Assembly (NCBI GenBank): GCA_001566295.1
Contig: KQ964245.1
Location: 3,043,524-3,107,523 of the forward strand
Direction of reading: 5' to 3'
Length of the DNA: 64,000 nt
Origin: Microdochium bolleyi
Taxonomy: Eukaryota; Ascomycota; Sordariomycetes; Xylariales; Microdochiaceae
Each line of letters starts with the position of its first letter. Within the stretch, counting starts at the first letter, position 1. The notes under the pieces are model-generated. The model made no database searches. It saw only the letters and a program-made list of their open reading frames with translations, and was not told the origin of the DNA. This document shows, one piece after another, positions 53,677 through 64,000 of the stretch. A program made the position numbers and the translations under genes.

Positions 53677-55115
53677 TCAATCTAGCTCTACGGCTGACAT
53701 GGCTTCTTCGATGAAATCGCTGTCGCGGTTGTTTGCTTGCAGGGCTCCAGGACTCTCGGTCCCGTGTGGTGTGCCTGAGATTGGACTTCCTTGTCTCTCT
53801 GAAGGCCAATCGCTGGAGTCGCCACTCTCGCTCGCACCGGTTTCTGAGTCCGTGTCTGGAGGCGTGGGGAGATCGCCAACACTGGGCGTTGTCTTGTGTC
53901 GCTTAAGCATGCAAGTCTCGACCGTGATCCCGGGTCCGAACGCGCAGCCCACAATGAAGTCGCGCACTCTCCCCCCTGGTGCTAACTCGTCCATGTCCTT
54001 GTGCCGAAATCTGTCCAGGACGCTGAAGATAGTCGCAGAGCTCGAATTGCCGTGATTTATGTAGACGTCGTAGCTCGCTCGCATGTGCTCTGGTGAGAGG
54101 GACAAGGCTTTCTCGGCACCTGTAAGGATGGTGGCCCCGCCTGGATGCATCGCCCAGTCGAAATCGGCGGCTTCTGCGTAGTCTGGGGGCAATTGTGGCG
54201 AGTTCCTTACAAGCTCGGCGAAACTCGAGGCCATTGTCTGCATTGCCAATTTCGGCACGTTTGGTGTCAAAACGACCTTCCAGCCGTGTGGATCGACCTG
54301 GAAACCGAGGTCGTCATGCGATTCTGGCAAAGTCTCGTGCTGCCACCCTAGTAAGCTGTAGATCGGCGTCCTCCTCGATTCGCCCAGACCGTTGCTCAAG
54401 ATGGCCACGCTAGCACAGTCGGAGAAGAGGCACGCGCCGATGCGCGTCTCCTGCAGTTCGTGTATGCTGTCCAGCTCACTGCGCGCTAGTGTAGTGCTGA
54501 CCTCAAGAGCGATGCACAATATTCTCGCGGGCTTCTCTCTGAACGTGTGGCCTAAGGCGAGGTTCGCGGCAGTGCGGAGTGCTGCGAGACCGCCTGAGCA
54601 CCCGATGCCGTGTAGGAGCACTTTTTCCACCGAGTGCGACAAGCCGAGCTCTTTCATGACGAAGTAATCGAAGCCTGGGTTGGCACTGTCTGTGCAGGTT
54701 GTTGCGACGACATGCGTGATGTCTGCTGATGTGAGGCCTGCCTCGGCCATGGCCTTGCGCGCAGCCTCGACGGCCAGAGGCACGCCATCTGACATGAAGA
54801 CTTCATGGAGCTCTGCTATTGAGGGCGCGGTCGGCTGGTTGACCAGAGGGTGGTCGGAATTGCCGATCGAGGACCGCTTCTCGATGCCAGTGAACTTGTT
54901 AATACCGAGGACTTTGCGCATGCTGCAGGTAGTTACAGAGTCAGCGAGACTGCCACGGGATCAGCAAGCGGCGGCGCAACATACGATGGAGAGTCGGGGT
55001 AGAATTTCTTAGCCAGCTTCTCGAGCTCGCCAGGTGTGAGCGAATAGGGCGGGTACTGGACGCCGAGCCCGAGGATGGAGAGCTGGAGGTTTCCCAGCTC
55101 GACGGGTAGTGCCAT
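53677..55115 (-). CDS. Type III polyketide synthase (chalcone/stilbene-synthase family)
   Basis: Homodimeric ketosynthase that extends acyl-CoA starters with malonyl-CoA. Two exons: 55115-54985 and 54922-53677. The 62-base intron is GTATGT...GCAG with a GCTGAC branch site. Protein 458 residues. The join gives FYPDSPSMRKVLGINKFTGIEKRSS, the usual early block. The catalytic triad is complete: Cys152 in HGIGCSGGLAAL, His303 in WAMHPGG and Asn336 in NHGNSSSATIF. GCAFGPGITVE near the C-terminus is the family GFGPG loop. About 65 extra residues, acidic and Ser/Pro/Gly-rich, follow CMLKRH. Fungal relatives make pyrones, resorcinols or acylated phenolics; the product here is unknown. Confidence 0.94.
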
Positions 55116-56099
55116 GGCTGGAGCGCGTGCGTGCGTGTGCGCGTGTGTGTACTGTGCAGTGGTGTTTGTCCTAGCAGGTGAGACTGAGAGCTAGCTGTCG
55201 AGGTTGTTCAAGAGTGAAGAGAGGAGACGACTGTTTCTAGCGCAAGACTGTGGTCGGGTGGGAGCCAAGGGGGAATTGAGTTTGTGTGAGTGATGGTGAG
55301 ACGACAGGAGGCCACCCGAGACATCGGAGCACAAAGTCCGCCGCCACATGTGCAGGGACAGCTTTTGGAGTGCCTGATGTAGTCATTATGGCGACAGTGG
55401 GATGGAAATGGACATGTAGATTGCCATGTCCCTGCGGGCAGAAATGTGCCGGGGCCGATGGGAAACGAAGCTGGAGACGGCGGGCGCGTGGCGTGGCGTT
55501 TTGCGGCAGGTGCGAGGTGGGCTGTGGTGATGGCTCGATGACGACTGCACTTTCCACATTGGGGCAGTGACTTGGCCGGACGATGGGCCCGGGAACGGAG
55601 CAGGACTCGGCGGACTCCGTATCGGTTCTCCTGAGGCCCGCTTGGCTGGCTGTCCGAAACACCTGGCCCGGGCAGGGGACGCTCAGAAGCGCCTTTGTGG
55701 AATCATGTAATCATGAATCACTGCTCCACCTCTCTGGTCCCTCGCCAGCCGAGGAGAACCCTGCGCCATCTTCCGAGTTACATCACGTTACAGTGCTCCG
55801 TACCGACATCCAATTGCACCTCCGTAATTACTTCGTGCTCCGGGCGATGCGCAACCTCGGCGGGAGCAGCCGCGTCTAGCTCTAGTCTCTGCTCCACGTG
55901 TCCGAGCACGCGCACACCCTTATTCCTCGTTGCAAAGACCAGCTCGTAAGGTTTGTCTCCCGTGCCATGCCAAAAGGCTCGGTACCGCCATGCGAATCTC
56001 GACCTATGAAATGTTCTGACAGCTCCTCCTGCTCCTCGACCAGGCCATCCACATCGGCAAATCAGCAATATCCACCACACCAAAGACAGCACCAGGGCC
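55116..56099. other. Divergent intergenic region with a GT-rich stretch
   Basis: 1.0 kb. Just upstream of the polyketide synthase start, at about 55125-55152, is a GT/GC-alternating stretch. No gene is supported here; minus-strand frames at 55237-55662 and 55778-56101 are shadows or random. Confidence 0.45.
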
Positions 56100-56504
56100 A
56101 TGGTCCTTCTTGCAGCCTGGAGGCTGCCTTTCGTCCTTCACGTCGCCGTCGAGTCTGTCGCCGTCTTCCTCTTCATGTGCCGGCCCGCGACGCAGCTCGG
56201 CGCCGACGAGTGCTCCCCACAAGCACGCCTAGTCTTGAGACAGTACGGAGCTCTGCTCCTTTCGAGCAACTTGATCTGCCTGGCAGTTGCTGGGCAGTCA
56301 GAACCCTCGGCGCTGACCCGGCAGATCGCCTGCGCTCTTCTTGTATATCATGTCTTCCCCTGCCACCGGGCCTGGGTCAGGATGCAATCCGCGAAAGTCA
56401 AGATAGAGGAGGCTCGGAAAGTGTCCGTCTTGGCGAGGCCGGATGTGCATCTCGCAGTCCACATTGCCTGCTGTATTTCGTTGCTGGCCGTGGCGTACTC
56501 ATAG
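56100..56504 (+). CDS. Small multi-span membrane protein, 134 aa, hypothetical
   Basis: Function unknown. Single exon, 134 residues, with about four hydrophobic segments: WRLPFVLHVAVESVAVFLFM, YGALLLSSNLICLAVA, QIACALLVYHVFPCHRAWV and HLAVHIACCISLLAVAYS. Short conserved-looking motifs are the MVLLAAWRLPFVLH start, the RQYGALLLSSNLI middle and VHLAVH near the end. I recall similar short proteins in other ascomycetes, annotated as hypothetical, with the same WRLP...RQY...SSNLI order. A longer frame in another phase overlaps it but has poor composition. Confidence 0.65.
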   Translation: MVLLAAWRLPFVLHVAVESVAVFLFMCRPATQLGADECSPQARLVLRQYGALLLSSNLICLAVAGQSEPSALTRQIACALLVYHVFPCHRAWVRMQSAKVKIEEARKVSVLARPDVHLAVHIACCISLLAVAYS

Positions 56505-56907
56505 AGACTCCTAGACGCCTTCATACTTCAATGGCTGCATATCACAAATCCAACCTTAAAAGCCTCAGCGAAGTCTTTGTAGCTAGTAATGCGAGCTATA
56601 GTCGTTCGGACTTTTGTTTGTCCAGACCCTTCTTGGATAACCTATTAGTCGTGCAGCAGGGACAACTTTGTGCCAGCAGAAGGGCCAGATCAGATTGAGC
56701 TCACACTGGTTGCTGGGGCAGCTCGTGGTCATGAACTTTGCACCGCAAACAACCTCTGTATTCACTTGTTCATCGGCAGCGTCCTGCATAACACAAGAGA
56801 ATTCCCTTTTACACAATCTTTCAAGTCGCTACGATGCACACGATCCAGGTCAGTTGCAAAAGGCACGTACCGGCGCAGGCAGCCGACTTACAAACACACT
56901 ACAGATC
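56505..56907. other. Intergenic, nothing identified
   Basis: Leader and promoter region of the secreted protein at 56908. The frame of that gene is open back to 56668, but the added residues do not look coding. Confidence 0.5.
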
Positions 56908-57627
56908 ATGCTCGCCGCTCTCTTGAGCATCCTCAACCTCGCCATCGGCTTCGGCCACACGAATTCACCCATGCGAGGTCTCATCTCTCGCGATGGAAAA
57001 GCGAGCGATGCAGTCCAGGCCCGTGACAATACCGCCAGTGCTTCCCGCATGAAGAGCAACGCAATGGTCCTCGGCATTCCGATCCAGCGTGTCGCCAACC
57101 TCACCATCGCCAACACCCCGGACGACAGTGGCGGCGACGATGGCAACATCATCACCTCGGGCTCCAAGCTGCACTACTCGCCACTCCACCCCGCCAACAG
57201 GCCTGCCGCCCTCGTCCAAGGTTACAGCAACGCGAGCGACGACCCCTCCATCCCTTCCAACCCCCTCAACGTCGCCACCGGCTCCGGAGACGGCGACGGG
57301 GCCCCGGTCCCCGAGTACAATGACCCGGGCTACCGCGTCAGGTGCCTCTCCCCGGACGACCCGAACAACCCTTCCGACGAAGAACGCTTCCAGCACGAGG
57401 ACTACAAGAAGGGCTTCGAGTGCTGGTTCTACCACCGCACGCGCTGCTTCAGCGGCTACCTGACTTCGCTCGACCCCAGGTGCAAGCACGACTGCAGCTG
57501 CGAGCACAACACGTGGGCCAGCTACAACGCCAGCACCAAGGGCAACCACGGCGCTGGCATGGCGGGTGTGTACATCGTGCTGCCGGTGCCAGAATACAGC
57601 CCCGAGGACGGCGGATGTCTTGGATAG
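56908..57627 (+). CDS. Secreted Cys-rich hypothetical protein, 239 aa
   Basis: Not recognised. The start at 56908 was chosen because it gives a signal peptide (MLAALLSILNLAIGFGHTNS); the upstream in-frame extension to 56668 would bury it. The mature part has an N-terminal polar region with several N-glycosylation sequons (NLT, NAS) and Asp/Gly/Ser-rich linkers. A C-terminal domain carries seven Cys: YRVRCLSPDDP, FECWFYHRTRCFSGY, PRCKHDCSCEHN and a final GGCLG. Single exon. Size, secretion and Cys content fit an extracellular or effector-like protein. There is no motif for a known enzyme. Confidence 0.68.
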   Translation: MLAALLSILNLAIGFGHTNSPMRGLISRDGKASDAVQARDNTASASRMKSNAMVLGIPIQRVANLTIANTPDDSGGDDGNIITSGSKLHYSPLHPANRPAALVQGYSNASDDPSIPSNPLNVATGSGDGDGAPVPEYNDPGYRVRCLSPDDPNNPSDEERFQHEDYKKGFECWFYHRTRCFSGYLTSLDPRCKHDCSCEHNTWASYNASTKGNHGAGMAGVYIVLPVPEYSPEDGGCLG

Positions 57628-60600
57628 GGCGAAACTGTGAGGTCAGCTTGGAACGGTAACACCAGGTAGGCTTGGCAGTTGTTTCTCCCAGCGATGTCGT
57701 GGAAACAGGTCTCGTGCTTGTGGCTAGAAAACGAGGGCACCAGCAGATCAAGCATGACGCCAGTAGAAGGATTCTCAAGGCATGTTGCTCGCCATGAGAA
57801 GATGTAATTTACCGCACATTAGTGAGACCTTTGTGCTTTCTGTGCTGAAACGAGGGTAGAGGTCCAGCATGATGATAGCTTCTGACAAGCGTAGCCACAT
57901 TGTGGTTCCAGAAACTGAAGACAATGGCCTTTCTGTACGATTTCCAGGTGCCATCCTACGTGATGCGTGAAGAAGGAAAAGCTCAATTACTCAAAACAGG
58001 AGCAATCTTGAGGAAGATTGATGGAAGACAAGTCCGACACCACAAGCATGGCGTCACTGATATAACAGTTGCCCTCAAGCCCAGCTCAGGCTGCTTTCAC
58101 GGGAAGTGTGTGTTCGGTCCGTTCAGCAATGTGATGAGCAAGTTCCCCAGCACCAGTCCGGTGCTACGCAGTGTACAAAGATTTCGAGATCTGAAACTCC
58201 ATTATGGTAGCGGATACTGAAACAATTCGGGTTTGCCACTGGCAGATACAGAGCCCTTTCCAAAGCCCAAGCAGCATGGATACCCAGATAGGAATGTAGA
58301 CTAAGGGTACAGTGTTGGACGAGGTGGAAGTGAAGTCAGGAGTATGGGCGTGAGTAAGCATGCGATAGCCGATGGTGGTAACAGTGCGCTCAACACGGGC
58401 AGCATGTTAATCAATCCAGGCCAGACGAGATAGATAACCAGAGACCTCTAGCAATCAGGAAAGGTTTGAATATATATCTGAAAAGTGCAGTGCTACCTGA
58501 CGCACGCCGTTGTCCAACTCTTGCCACGAAGGGGGTCGAAACAAGAGCTCCTAGTATCAAGGCAGACGAGCTGCCGAGAAAGTCTACAATAGTACCAAAC
58601 TTCTTCAGAGGGGCAGAGCATAACCAATCAGGCAGCTTCCTGGAGCACGGCTTCTGGCCATGACCAGCGCTGGGTAGGAGCTGTAGAAGTCGTGTGGGTC
58701 TCGTGATGCAGGACTTGCACTCGGTTGTCACTGATGCTGAACAATGACAGTATGTAATAAAGGATAAGACAGGAAATGAGAACAGACCGAAGAGAGCCTG
58801 GACACGTTCCAGCACGGTCAGAACGGACTTCCACAAGAGAGAATCGGCATAGTCCTACGATTTATAATCGGGCCACTGGGTCATCCTGACATCACTAGAG
58901 AGCATACAATCCAAGGAGACCAGATATCCTGGAAGGTGGGCTCCTCCCCGGGGTGCTCTGTGCGCAGTACGAAGCCAAGGATGGAACAGCGTGGTCGGAT
59001 TGTCGTAGTCACAGTCCGCATGCTCGGGTCCGAACAATACAGTAATACCTGACAAACGTGCCGGATATGATATGCAACCAGGCAGCAGAATTACCAGGTC
59101 TCTGGAGAAATATTTTATGATGCATGCCGGCACGTGCGGATCGGCGGAAGCGGGCGGCTATGTATGGAGGATGTTTAGAAACGGGTGGGTTTTGGGGGCC
59201 GGATACCCGCCTGCAAGGCGCAGTCGATCATGCAAGGCACTCTCGACAAGTAAGCCTGTCGGCGGACTAGCCAGACCACCAAGGTGGCCAGGGCCGTACA
59301 CATACGCAACAGGCTAGATCAGATTGCAGACGGTAGGGCTGAAGGAAGGATTCCTCCATAAGCTTCCTCTTCAGGCAACGATTCTGGGACATGTCGGCGA
59401 AAGGACCAATTATGAGGCTCTGGGCGCTTGCCGAGGCCTGTCTATTTACTGATGGTGGAATACGAGAAACCACGTTGCACGTGGGACCGGGCCATGTGCC
59501 TGTCAAGCATCTCATCTCACAACATACATGAGGTTGTGGAAACACGGCCCAGGCCTAATGAGATACTCTGTATCCCCACTTGCACGACCTTTTTGCCCAA
59601 AACGTATACCCTCCATGGGTCCACCTGGCGGACCGGGTATCGTGATGATCAGTCAGCCTTCATGGCGAGCGTGTATGACGATGGTTGTGACCCATGTGCT
59701 TAGATCAATCTGGCAATATATGCATCCTCGGACAAGTGCACAAGCCACCGCCATACAGTGGGGTACTGCCCCTGTCAATAAACATGTGGAATCCTCGAGA
59801 TTTGGAGCCAGCGAAGCGGCCACGGGGAACGGGTCGGCCAGTGCGAACGAACGCAATGTGTTGTACCAACCTGAGCCTTTGTGGTCGGCAGGCCTCCAGA
59901 CTACTCTGGACTGTCCATTGGCCCACCGACGACACGATGCATCGTCTGAACTCTGTCAACGCTGGGAAATCGCAGGTGTCCTAAATCCAGAGGGGCAGAG
60001 ACTCTATGACACCCCGGACTCTGGGCGCAGCCCCAGGACAAGGGGGCTTGCACCCTGCCCCCTGTTCCCGCGTTGCTAAATATACTCGCAGCTGATGTAA
60101 CCCGGCGCTAGACTAGTCTACTCTGCGCAGGCGAAATGATGGTGACGAGCAGCGATACTGAACGGAAGCGAATCATTTTCCTCCCTATCCGAGCTACTTT
60201 GAGTATGAACACCCTTTTGAGCAAGGCGTGTTTCCCAGATCGAGCTGGGCACTGGCTCCTGTGCAGTTCGTGGACCACCTGGCAGGGGCCTGGAATACCG
60301 CACAACTGCGCCATGTCACACATCATGTGGCTAATCAAACGTTAACGTCTGTTGATGGCAGCCATAGCGACGTCTGACGTTCTCTTTGCTCAGTGACCAG
60401 GGTCTTCCCGCCAAAGCGCCCAAATTCGCCGATTAGCCTCGCCCCCAGAAACATGAGACATGCTCGAAAAACTTCAAACTTCAGCCTGGAAAGGATCACG
60501 TAAAGTGGGTTGTTTGATGTCCAGACCTCCAGCTCCAGGTGAGATGCTAAGTAGGGTATTTCGGGTTTACTTGCTGCCTGGCAACATGGCCCCCTATCCC

Positions 60601-61059
60601 GTACCTGCCGCCGGCAGTCTGGCTCTGTGGAGGCCGACTATCAGGCCCGTCCTGAAAGCCACCTGGTGGAGCCGAGCCTGGTCTCGTCCACGCTATCTCC
60701 CGCCACCTCGTGAGCATCATAGGACCTCAGGCCTTGGGAGATGGCTGATGCTCCATCGTTCCATGACATAGACTCTAGGCAGCACAATTCCATTGCTTAC
60801 CTCACATGTGGTTCGTTACAATGGATTGTTGGCACTTGCTGTATCTTCCTCCATCATGGAACAATGTACATCGCAGTATACGAAGATCGCTGTCCCTTGG
60901 CGGTTTTTGATAGCATCTATATGAACATGCAAGACCCGAGCAAGATGAAACCATTCTACTTGTTGGAAGCATGAGCCTTCTCACTCACGATCCTATCTCT
61001 ATACCGAAACAAGCAGCTAGGACAAACACAAGGGACAATCTCAGTACCACGGCGCAACG
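57628..61059. other. Gene-poor region with gene-like fragments
   Basis: 3.4 kb, moderate GC. No intact gene. A minus-strand frame at 58411-58836 (141 codons) has hydrophobic segments (LFGLFSFPVLSFITY, LGSSSALILGALVSTPFV), and another at 58855-59133 adjoins it. They may be fragments of one decayed minus-strand membrane-protein gene. No family could be named. Confidence 0.4.
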
Positions 61060-62265
61060 ATGGAGGTCTACTACGTTCGCCCGCTCTACAACACAGCACA
61101 CAGCTACCAGTCCTCGCAGACACCACCCGGCCTGTGGATCCCCAACATCCGCGCCTCCTCCTCCAGTGCCGCGGCGACGACAACGATGCTGCGCTCTCTC
61201 AACGTCGAGGCCGGCGGGCCCGGGCACTTGCTCACCGGAGGCGGGCTGATCCGCCACGGCAGCGCGGTATACCTGATCACGGCGCCCGACATGACCATGA
61301 CCGGCTGGCGCGCATGTGCAGCCGCCCGCGGGGGAAGTGGCCGCCACAGCCGGCACGGCTCGAGCCACACGAAGCGAAGCAGCGGCAGCAGCAGCTCGGG
61401 CCTCTCGCCATCCTCGCAGTCCTCCCGCAGCGGCGGCAAAAAACGCGCGAGCGAGGCCAAATCCGGATCGTCATCTTCTTCTTCGTCATCAGATCACTCA
61501 GCCTGCCAGCGGCGGTACGAATCATACTGCATCACCCGGTCCCACCACCAGCAGCAGCTCGCCCAGAGCCAGGCGCCGCAGCCCGAGATTAGTGGGTGTC
61601 TCGGACATTTGGTGCACTTCTCGGTGCGGTATGGCTTTGGCCTGGTCCTGCTCGACCCGGCGGCGATGTACCTGCTCGACGAGCACTATGGCAGCAGCGC
61701 AGGAGCTAACCCGGAGGCGGCGACTTGCTACGGGAACGCTATACCGCTCGAGGATTTCAGGCGGTGCATCGACAAGCCGCAGATCACGGACTTTATCGAA
61801 TTCGGGACTACCGGTGGGGAGGAGGTCACGGGCCTGGTCGGTTCCCTGGTGGACTACTGCTGCGATCCTCGGTCCTCTCGACGTAGTGGAAGTAGCAGTA
61901 GCAGCTCCTCCTCCTCGGAGCTGATGACGACGAAGATGCTCGTTGTGCAGACCGCCAGCTACGCCGTCGCCCCAGCGGACTGCGGGATCTGGGTGCGGCG
62001 GTCCATCGCGTCGGACAACCCGTTACTGCTGGGTCATGTCGTCGGCAGCCTAGACCAGGGCGGGCAGCCGGGAGGTAGCGCTGGGAGCAGTGTCTTCGGG
62101 GGAGACCTCGCCGAGAGCGCAGAGTACGAGCAGTACTCCTACAACACAGGCTTCAACTCCAGTGCAGGAGGCGGTGGGAGTGCGGACATGCTGGTGCTGC
62201 CGTTTGTCGGGTTCGCGGACGAGATATACCGGGTCGTGAGCTCTGGGAAGTTGAATCTCCTGTGA
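61060..62265 (+). CDS. Hypothetical Ser-rich protein with a DCG-x(n)-GHVVG segment, 401 aa
   Basis: Single exon, 401 residues. A conserved-looking start (LLTGGGLIRHGSAVYLITAPDMTMTGW) is followed by a long low-complexity Ser/Gly/Arg insert (about 90-145). A folded part has GCLGHLVHFSVRYGFGLVLLDPAAMYLL and GLVGSLVDYCCDP. The C-terminal segment has ADCGIWVRR...LLGHVVGSLD and LPFVGFADEIYRV. This order recalls a widespread fungal family of unknown function whose members carry GDCGS-x(n)-GHVVAG, reminiscent of a trypsin-like fold. Here the Ser is replaced by Ile, so protease activity is unlikely. Second Ser run at 276-287. No signal peptide. The family resemblance is from memory. Confidence 0.65.
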   Translation: MEVYYVRPLYNTAHSYQSSQTPPGLWIPNIRASSSSAAATTTMLRSLNVEAGGPGHLLTGGGLIRHGSAVYLITAPDMTMTGWRACAAARGGSGRHSRHGSSHTKRSSGSSSSGLSPSSQSSRSGGKKRASEAKSGSSSSSSSSDHSACQRRYESYCITRSHHQQQLAQSQAPQPEISGCLGHLVHFSVRYGFGLVLLDPAAMYLLDEHYGSSAGANPEAATCYGNAIPLEDFRRCIDKPQITDFIEFGTTGGEEVTGLVGSLVDYCCDPRSSRRSGSSSSSSSSSELMTTKMLVVQTASYAVAPADCGIWVRRSIASDNPLLLGHVVGSLDQGGQPGGSAGSSVFGGDLAESAEYEQYSYNTGFNSSAGGGGSADMLVLPFVGFADEIYRVVSSGKLNLL

Positions 62266-63473
62266 CGGAGACGTTGGGTGTCAGGGCATAATCTGTTTAT
62301 GGCGCGGAGATCGGAGTACACGAGCATGGCCTGTTTGACAAGGTTTGTCTTTCAGTGTAGTCTTTGGGTTTCCTTTTCGTCTTTGTCTTTGTCTTCATAG
62401 AATCGTTATGTCAGCCTTCGTATTTTGCTTTCAACACTCCTTTATCATTATTATAGATTGCAGGCAATCGAGCCAGAGACTTTTCTACGTCCAATCATAA
62501 AGTGATGAGCGACTTACAACGAGTATCACCACTATATAGTCGGGCCACCTATCCTCGCACCGAGATTTGGCTTGTCGCCGTAATTGTGTTCCAAAGTTCT
62601 CTGTTTTGATGTTTAGTGTAAGAAACTATCGCGGCCTGGCATTCATTAAAGTATCGTTCGTCGGGACCGCGGGCTTTGGCCTCCAACTTAGATTGCCCAG
62701 GGGCTGGCCCTGCGGCAGTTACAACGCTTGCCTGCATGTAAAACCTGCAGCCGGTCAAACGCCGATAGAAACAGCCAGCTTCCCGGTCGGTCCTGGCGAC
62801 TGGACATCAGTATTCTTTTCCTTTGCGAGAGTCGTTTGTTTGGACGGAGGATAATCGTCCGGTCGGGACCTCCAGCGATTTCCGCTCGAATCTTTCAAAC
62901 TTAACTCACGCCCAAGAGCATAGTCTGAGTCGCCCTTGTGTTGGCAAGCAGAGTCAGGTCAATGCTGTTGCAATGGCTATACGGAAGCGCAGTCTGGCCT
63001 ATCATCTATACGAGTACATGAGGCTGCACCTTAGCCGTGCTCTCCTACAAACAGAATACTTATTGTTGAAAATTCAAGGCACTCACGCGGCATGAGAAGA
63101 TGTCAACAAATCATGTCGAAATCGGAGGGCGAATCAATGAGCATCCAAACTGAATGGGGTTCTCGTTGACCAAACAGGGAACCGTTACCGCTGGTTCTAG
63201 GCCCTAATCGTAGTGTTCAGAACGGCGTTGTCCTAGGCCCTCTTGTGCTCCCGATTTGCTGCGTCACGCTTCTTGCCTGAACGATACTCCTCCTTTCGCC
63301 ACAGATTCTTCCTGAAACACAAAATTCGTATCTGGTTGAGCATAGATAAGTTTCTCTGCAATCACCACTACAACAGTCTTTATTCATGTGACTTGAGATC
63401 ACTACACACACAGAAACCTCATCACTTTCACCACGCAAACCGGACTCGCCCTCCACAATCGATCACTAGGAAG
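62266..63473. other. Intergenic, nothing identified
   Basis: 1.2 kb. 3' region of the Ser-rich gene (AT-rich to about 62520), then upstream region of the last gene. No gene or repeat supported. Confidence 0.5.
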
Positions 63474-63977
63474 ATGTCTTCTTCCACCAGCAAGTACAGT
63501 GCTAAGGACATGGATATCCTCGTCGCCGCATGGAAGACCTCAAAGGTAGCTACTCAGCTAAGCTTCACATCTGACATCGGCACCACGCCCATCATCTTGT
63601 CATCCTCAACCACCTCCCTGGAAGATCTTCACTAACAAGCCACAACTGCCTTGGCAAAGGTCGACTGGCAGGCCCTCGCGGAACTTGGCCTCTACAAGAA
63701 CGCACAGTCCGCCCGCGCGAGCTTCGACGCCTTCAAGAGACGCGTCTTCGGCGCCGACTACAACCCAGGCAGCCAAACCGGTGCTGCCGGTTCCACGGAT
63801 GCCGCTCCCGGCAGCGCCCAGAAGAAGCCCGCCACTCCGCGCAAGCGCAAGGGCAAGGCCGCTGAGCCCAGTCCTGCCCAGGCAGTGGGTGACGTTGCCG
63901 ACGACGAGCCAGAGAGTTCTATCAAGAAGGTCAAGAAGGATGTCGTCGAGCACGAAAAGTCTGAGGAAGAGGAGTAG
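63474..63977 (+). CDS. Small basic nuclear-type protein, paralog of 46422-47128
   Basis: Two exons: 63474-63545 and 63660-63977, with a 114-base GTAGCT...AAAG intron and ACTAAC branch site. Protein 129 residues. The N-terminal module KYSAKDMDILVAAWKTSKVDWQALAELGLYKNAQSARASFDAFKRRVFG aligns with DLELLVLAWQSLKTAPQVDYDLFAQKAGYKNAATAATQFHTLKKKVFA in the 46422 gene. A basic Pro/Lys/Ala tail (KKPATPRKRKGKAAEP) and acidic end (EKSEEEE) follow, as in the paralog. The intron sits one or two residues from the paralog's intron, which supports both models. Probably chromatin-associated; function unproven. Confidence 0.78.
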
Positions 63978-64000
63978 AGCAAAGAATTGGCAAGAAGCTG

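Noticed and set aside
55898..56698. 266-codon plus-strand frame overlapping the small membrane protein
   Set aside because: Ser/Pro/Arg/Cys-rich translation without motifs; the other phase (56100-56504) has conserved-looking membrane segments.
56668..56907. Upstream extension of the secreted Cys-rich protein
   Set aside because: Would place the signal peptide 80 residues inside the protein.
1..64000. CRISPR arrays, rRNA, tRNA, telomere repeats, intact transposons
   Set aside because: None found by eye. The only transposon-related protein (26569-27963) lacks a catalytic domain and visible terminal repeats.

Overview
The window is nuclear DNA of a filamentous ascomycete (Pezizomycotina, most likely a Sordariomycete). 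The evidence is short introns of about 60-240 bases with GT/GC...AG borders and CTAAC/CTGAC branch sites, GC-rich third codon positions, dispersed monocistronic genes on both strands, and fungal-specific families (Goodbye-type STAND NTPase, fungal rhodopsin-like 7-TM protein, cutinase, fungal type III polyketide synthase). No tRNA, rRNA, CRISPR or intact transposon was seen.

Layout. 0-7 kb is a housekeeping block: a TB2/DP1/HVA22 ER-shaping protein, mitochondrial recombinase MGM101, a twin CX9C COA4-like factor with a GC-AG intron, and biotin protein ligase. 8-18 kb is accessory: a GPI-anchored cutinase-family esterase, an orphan protein, an HSL-type alpha/beta hydrolase, a berberine-bridge-type flavoenzyme and a small orphan. 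18.8-28 kb mixes a DUF4385 protein (second GC-AG intron), an EthD-like protein, a short-chain dehydrogenase, import-motor subunit PAM16 (start codon alone in its first coding exon), Yip1, and a Psq/CENP-B-type DNA-binding protein. 28-34 kb has a secreted FAD oxidase and a rhodopsin-like 7-TM protein. 34.4-39.5 kb is one large gene for a fungal NLR-like protein (Goodbye domain, NACHT-like NTPase, helical repeats, ZZ-type zinc finger), followed by a short relic of a second Goodbye-domain copy. 43-64 kb holds a secreted lysozyme/transglycosylase-like protein, a glycosylasparaginase, a Baeyer-Villiger-type monooxygenase, a Cys-rich single-pass surface protein, a type III polyketide synthase, a small membrane protein, a secreted Cys-rich protein, an orphan Ser-rich protein and two related small nuclear-type proteins.

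The core genes serve unrelated jobs (mtDNA maintenance, COX assembly, biotinylation, protein import, vesicle traffic). The accessory genes fit a plant- or litter-associated fungus: cell-wall/cutin attack, secreted oxidases, a possible antibacterial hydrolase, an NLR-like surveillance protein and a possible small polyketide locus (type III PKS at 53.7-55.1 kb with the monooxygenase at 47.9-49.5 kb). Gene models were built by hand from reading-frame continuity, splice signals and remembered family motifs. No database search was run.
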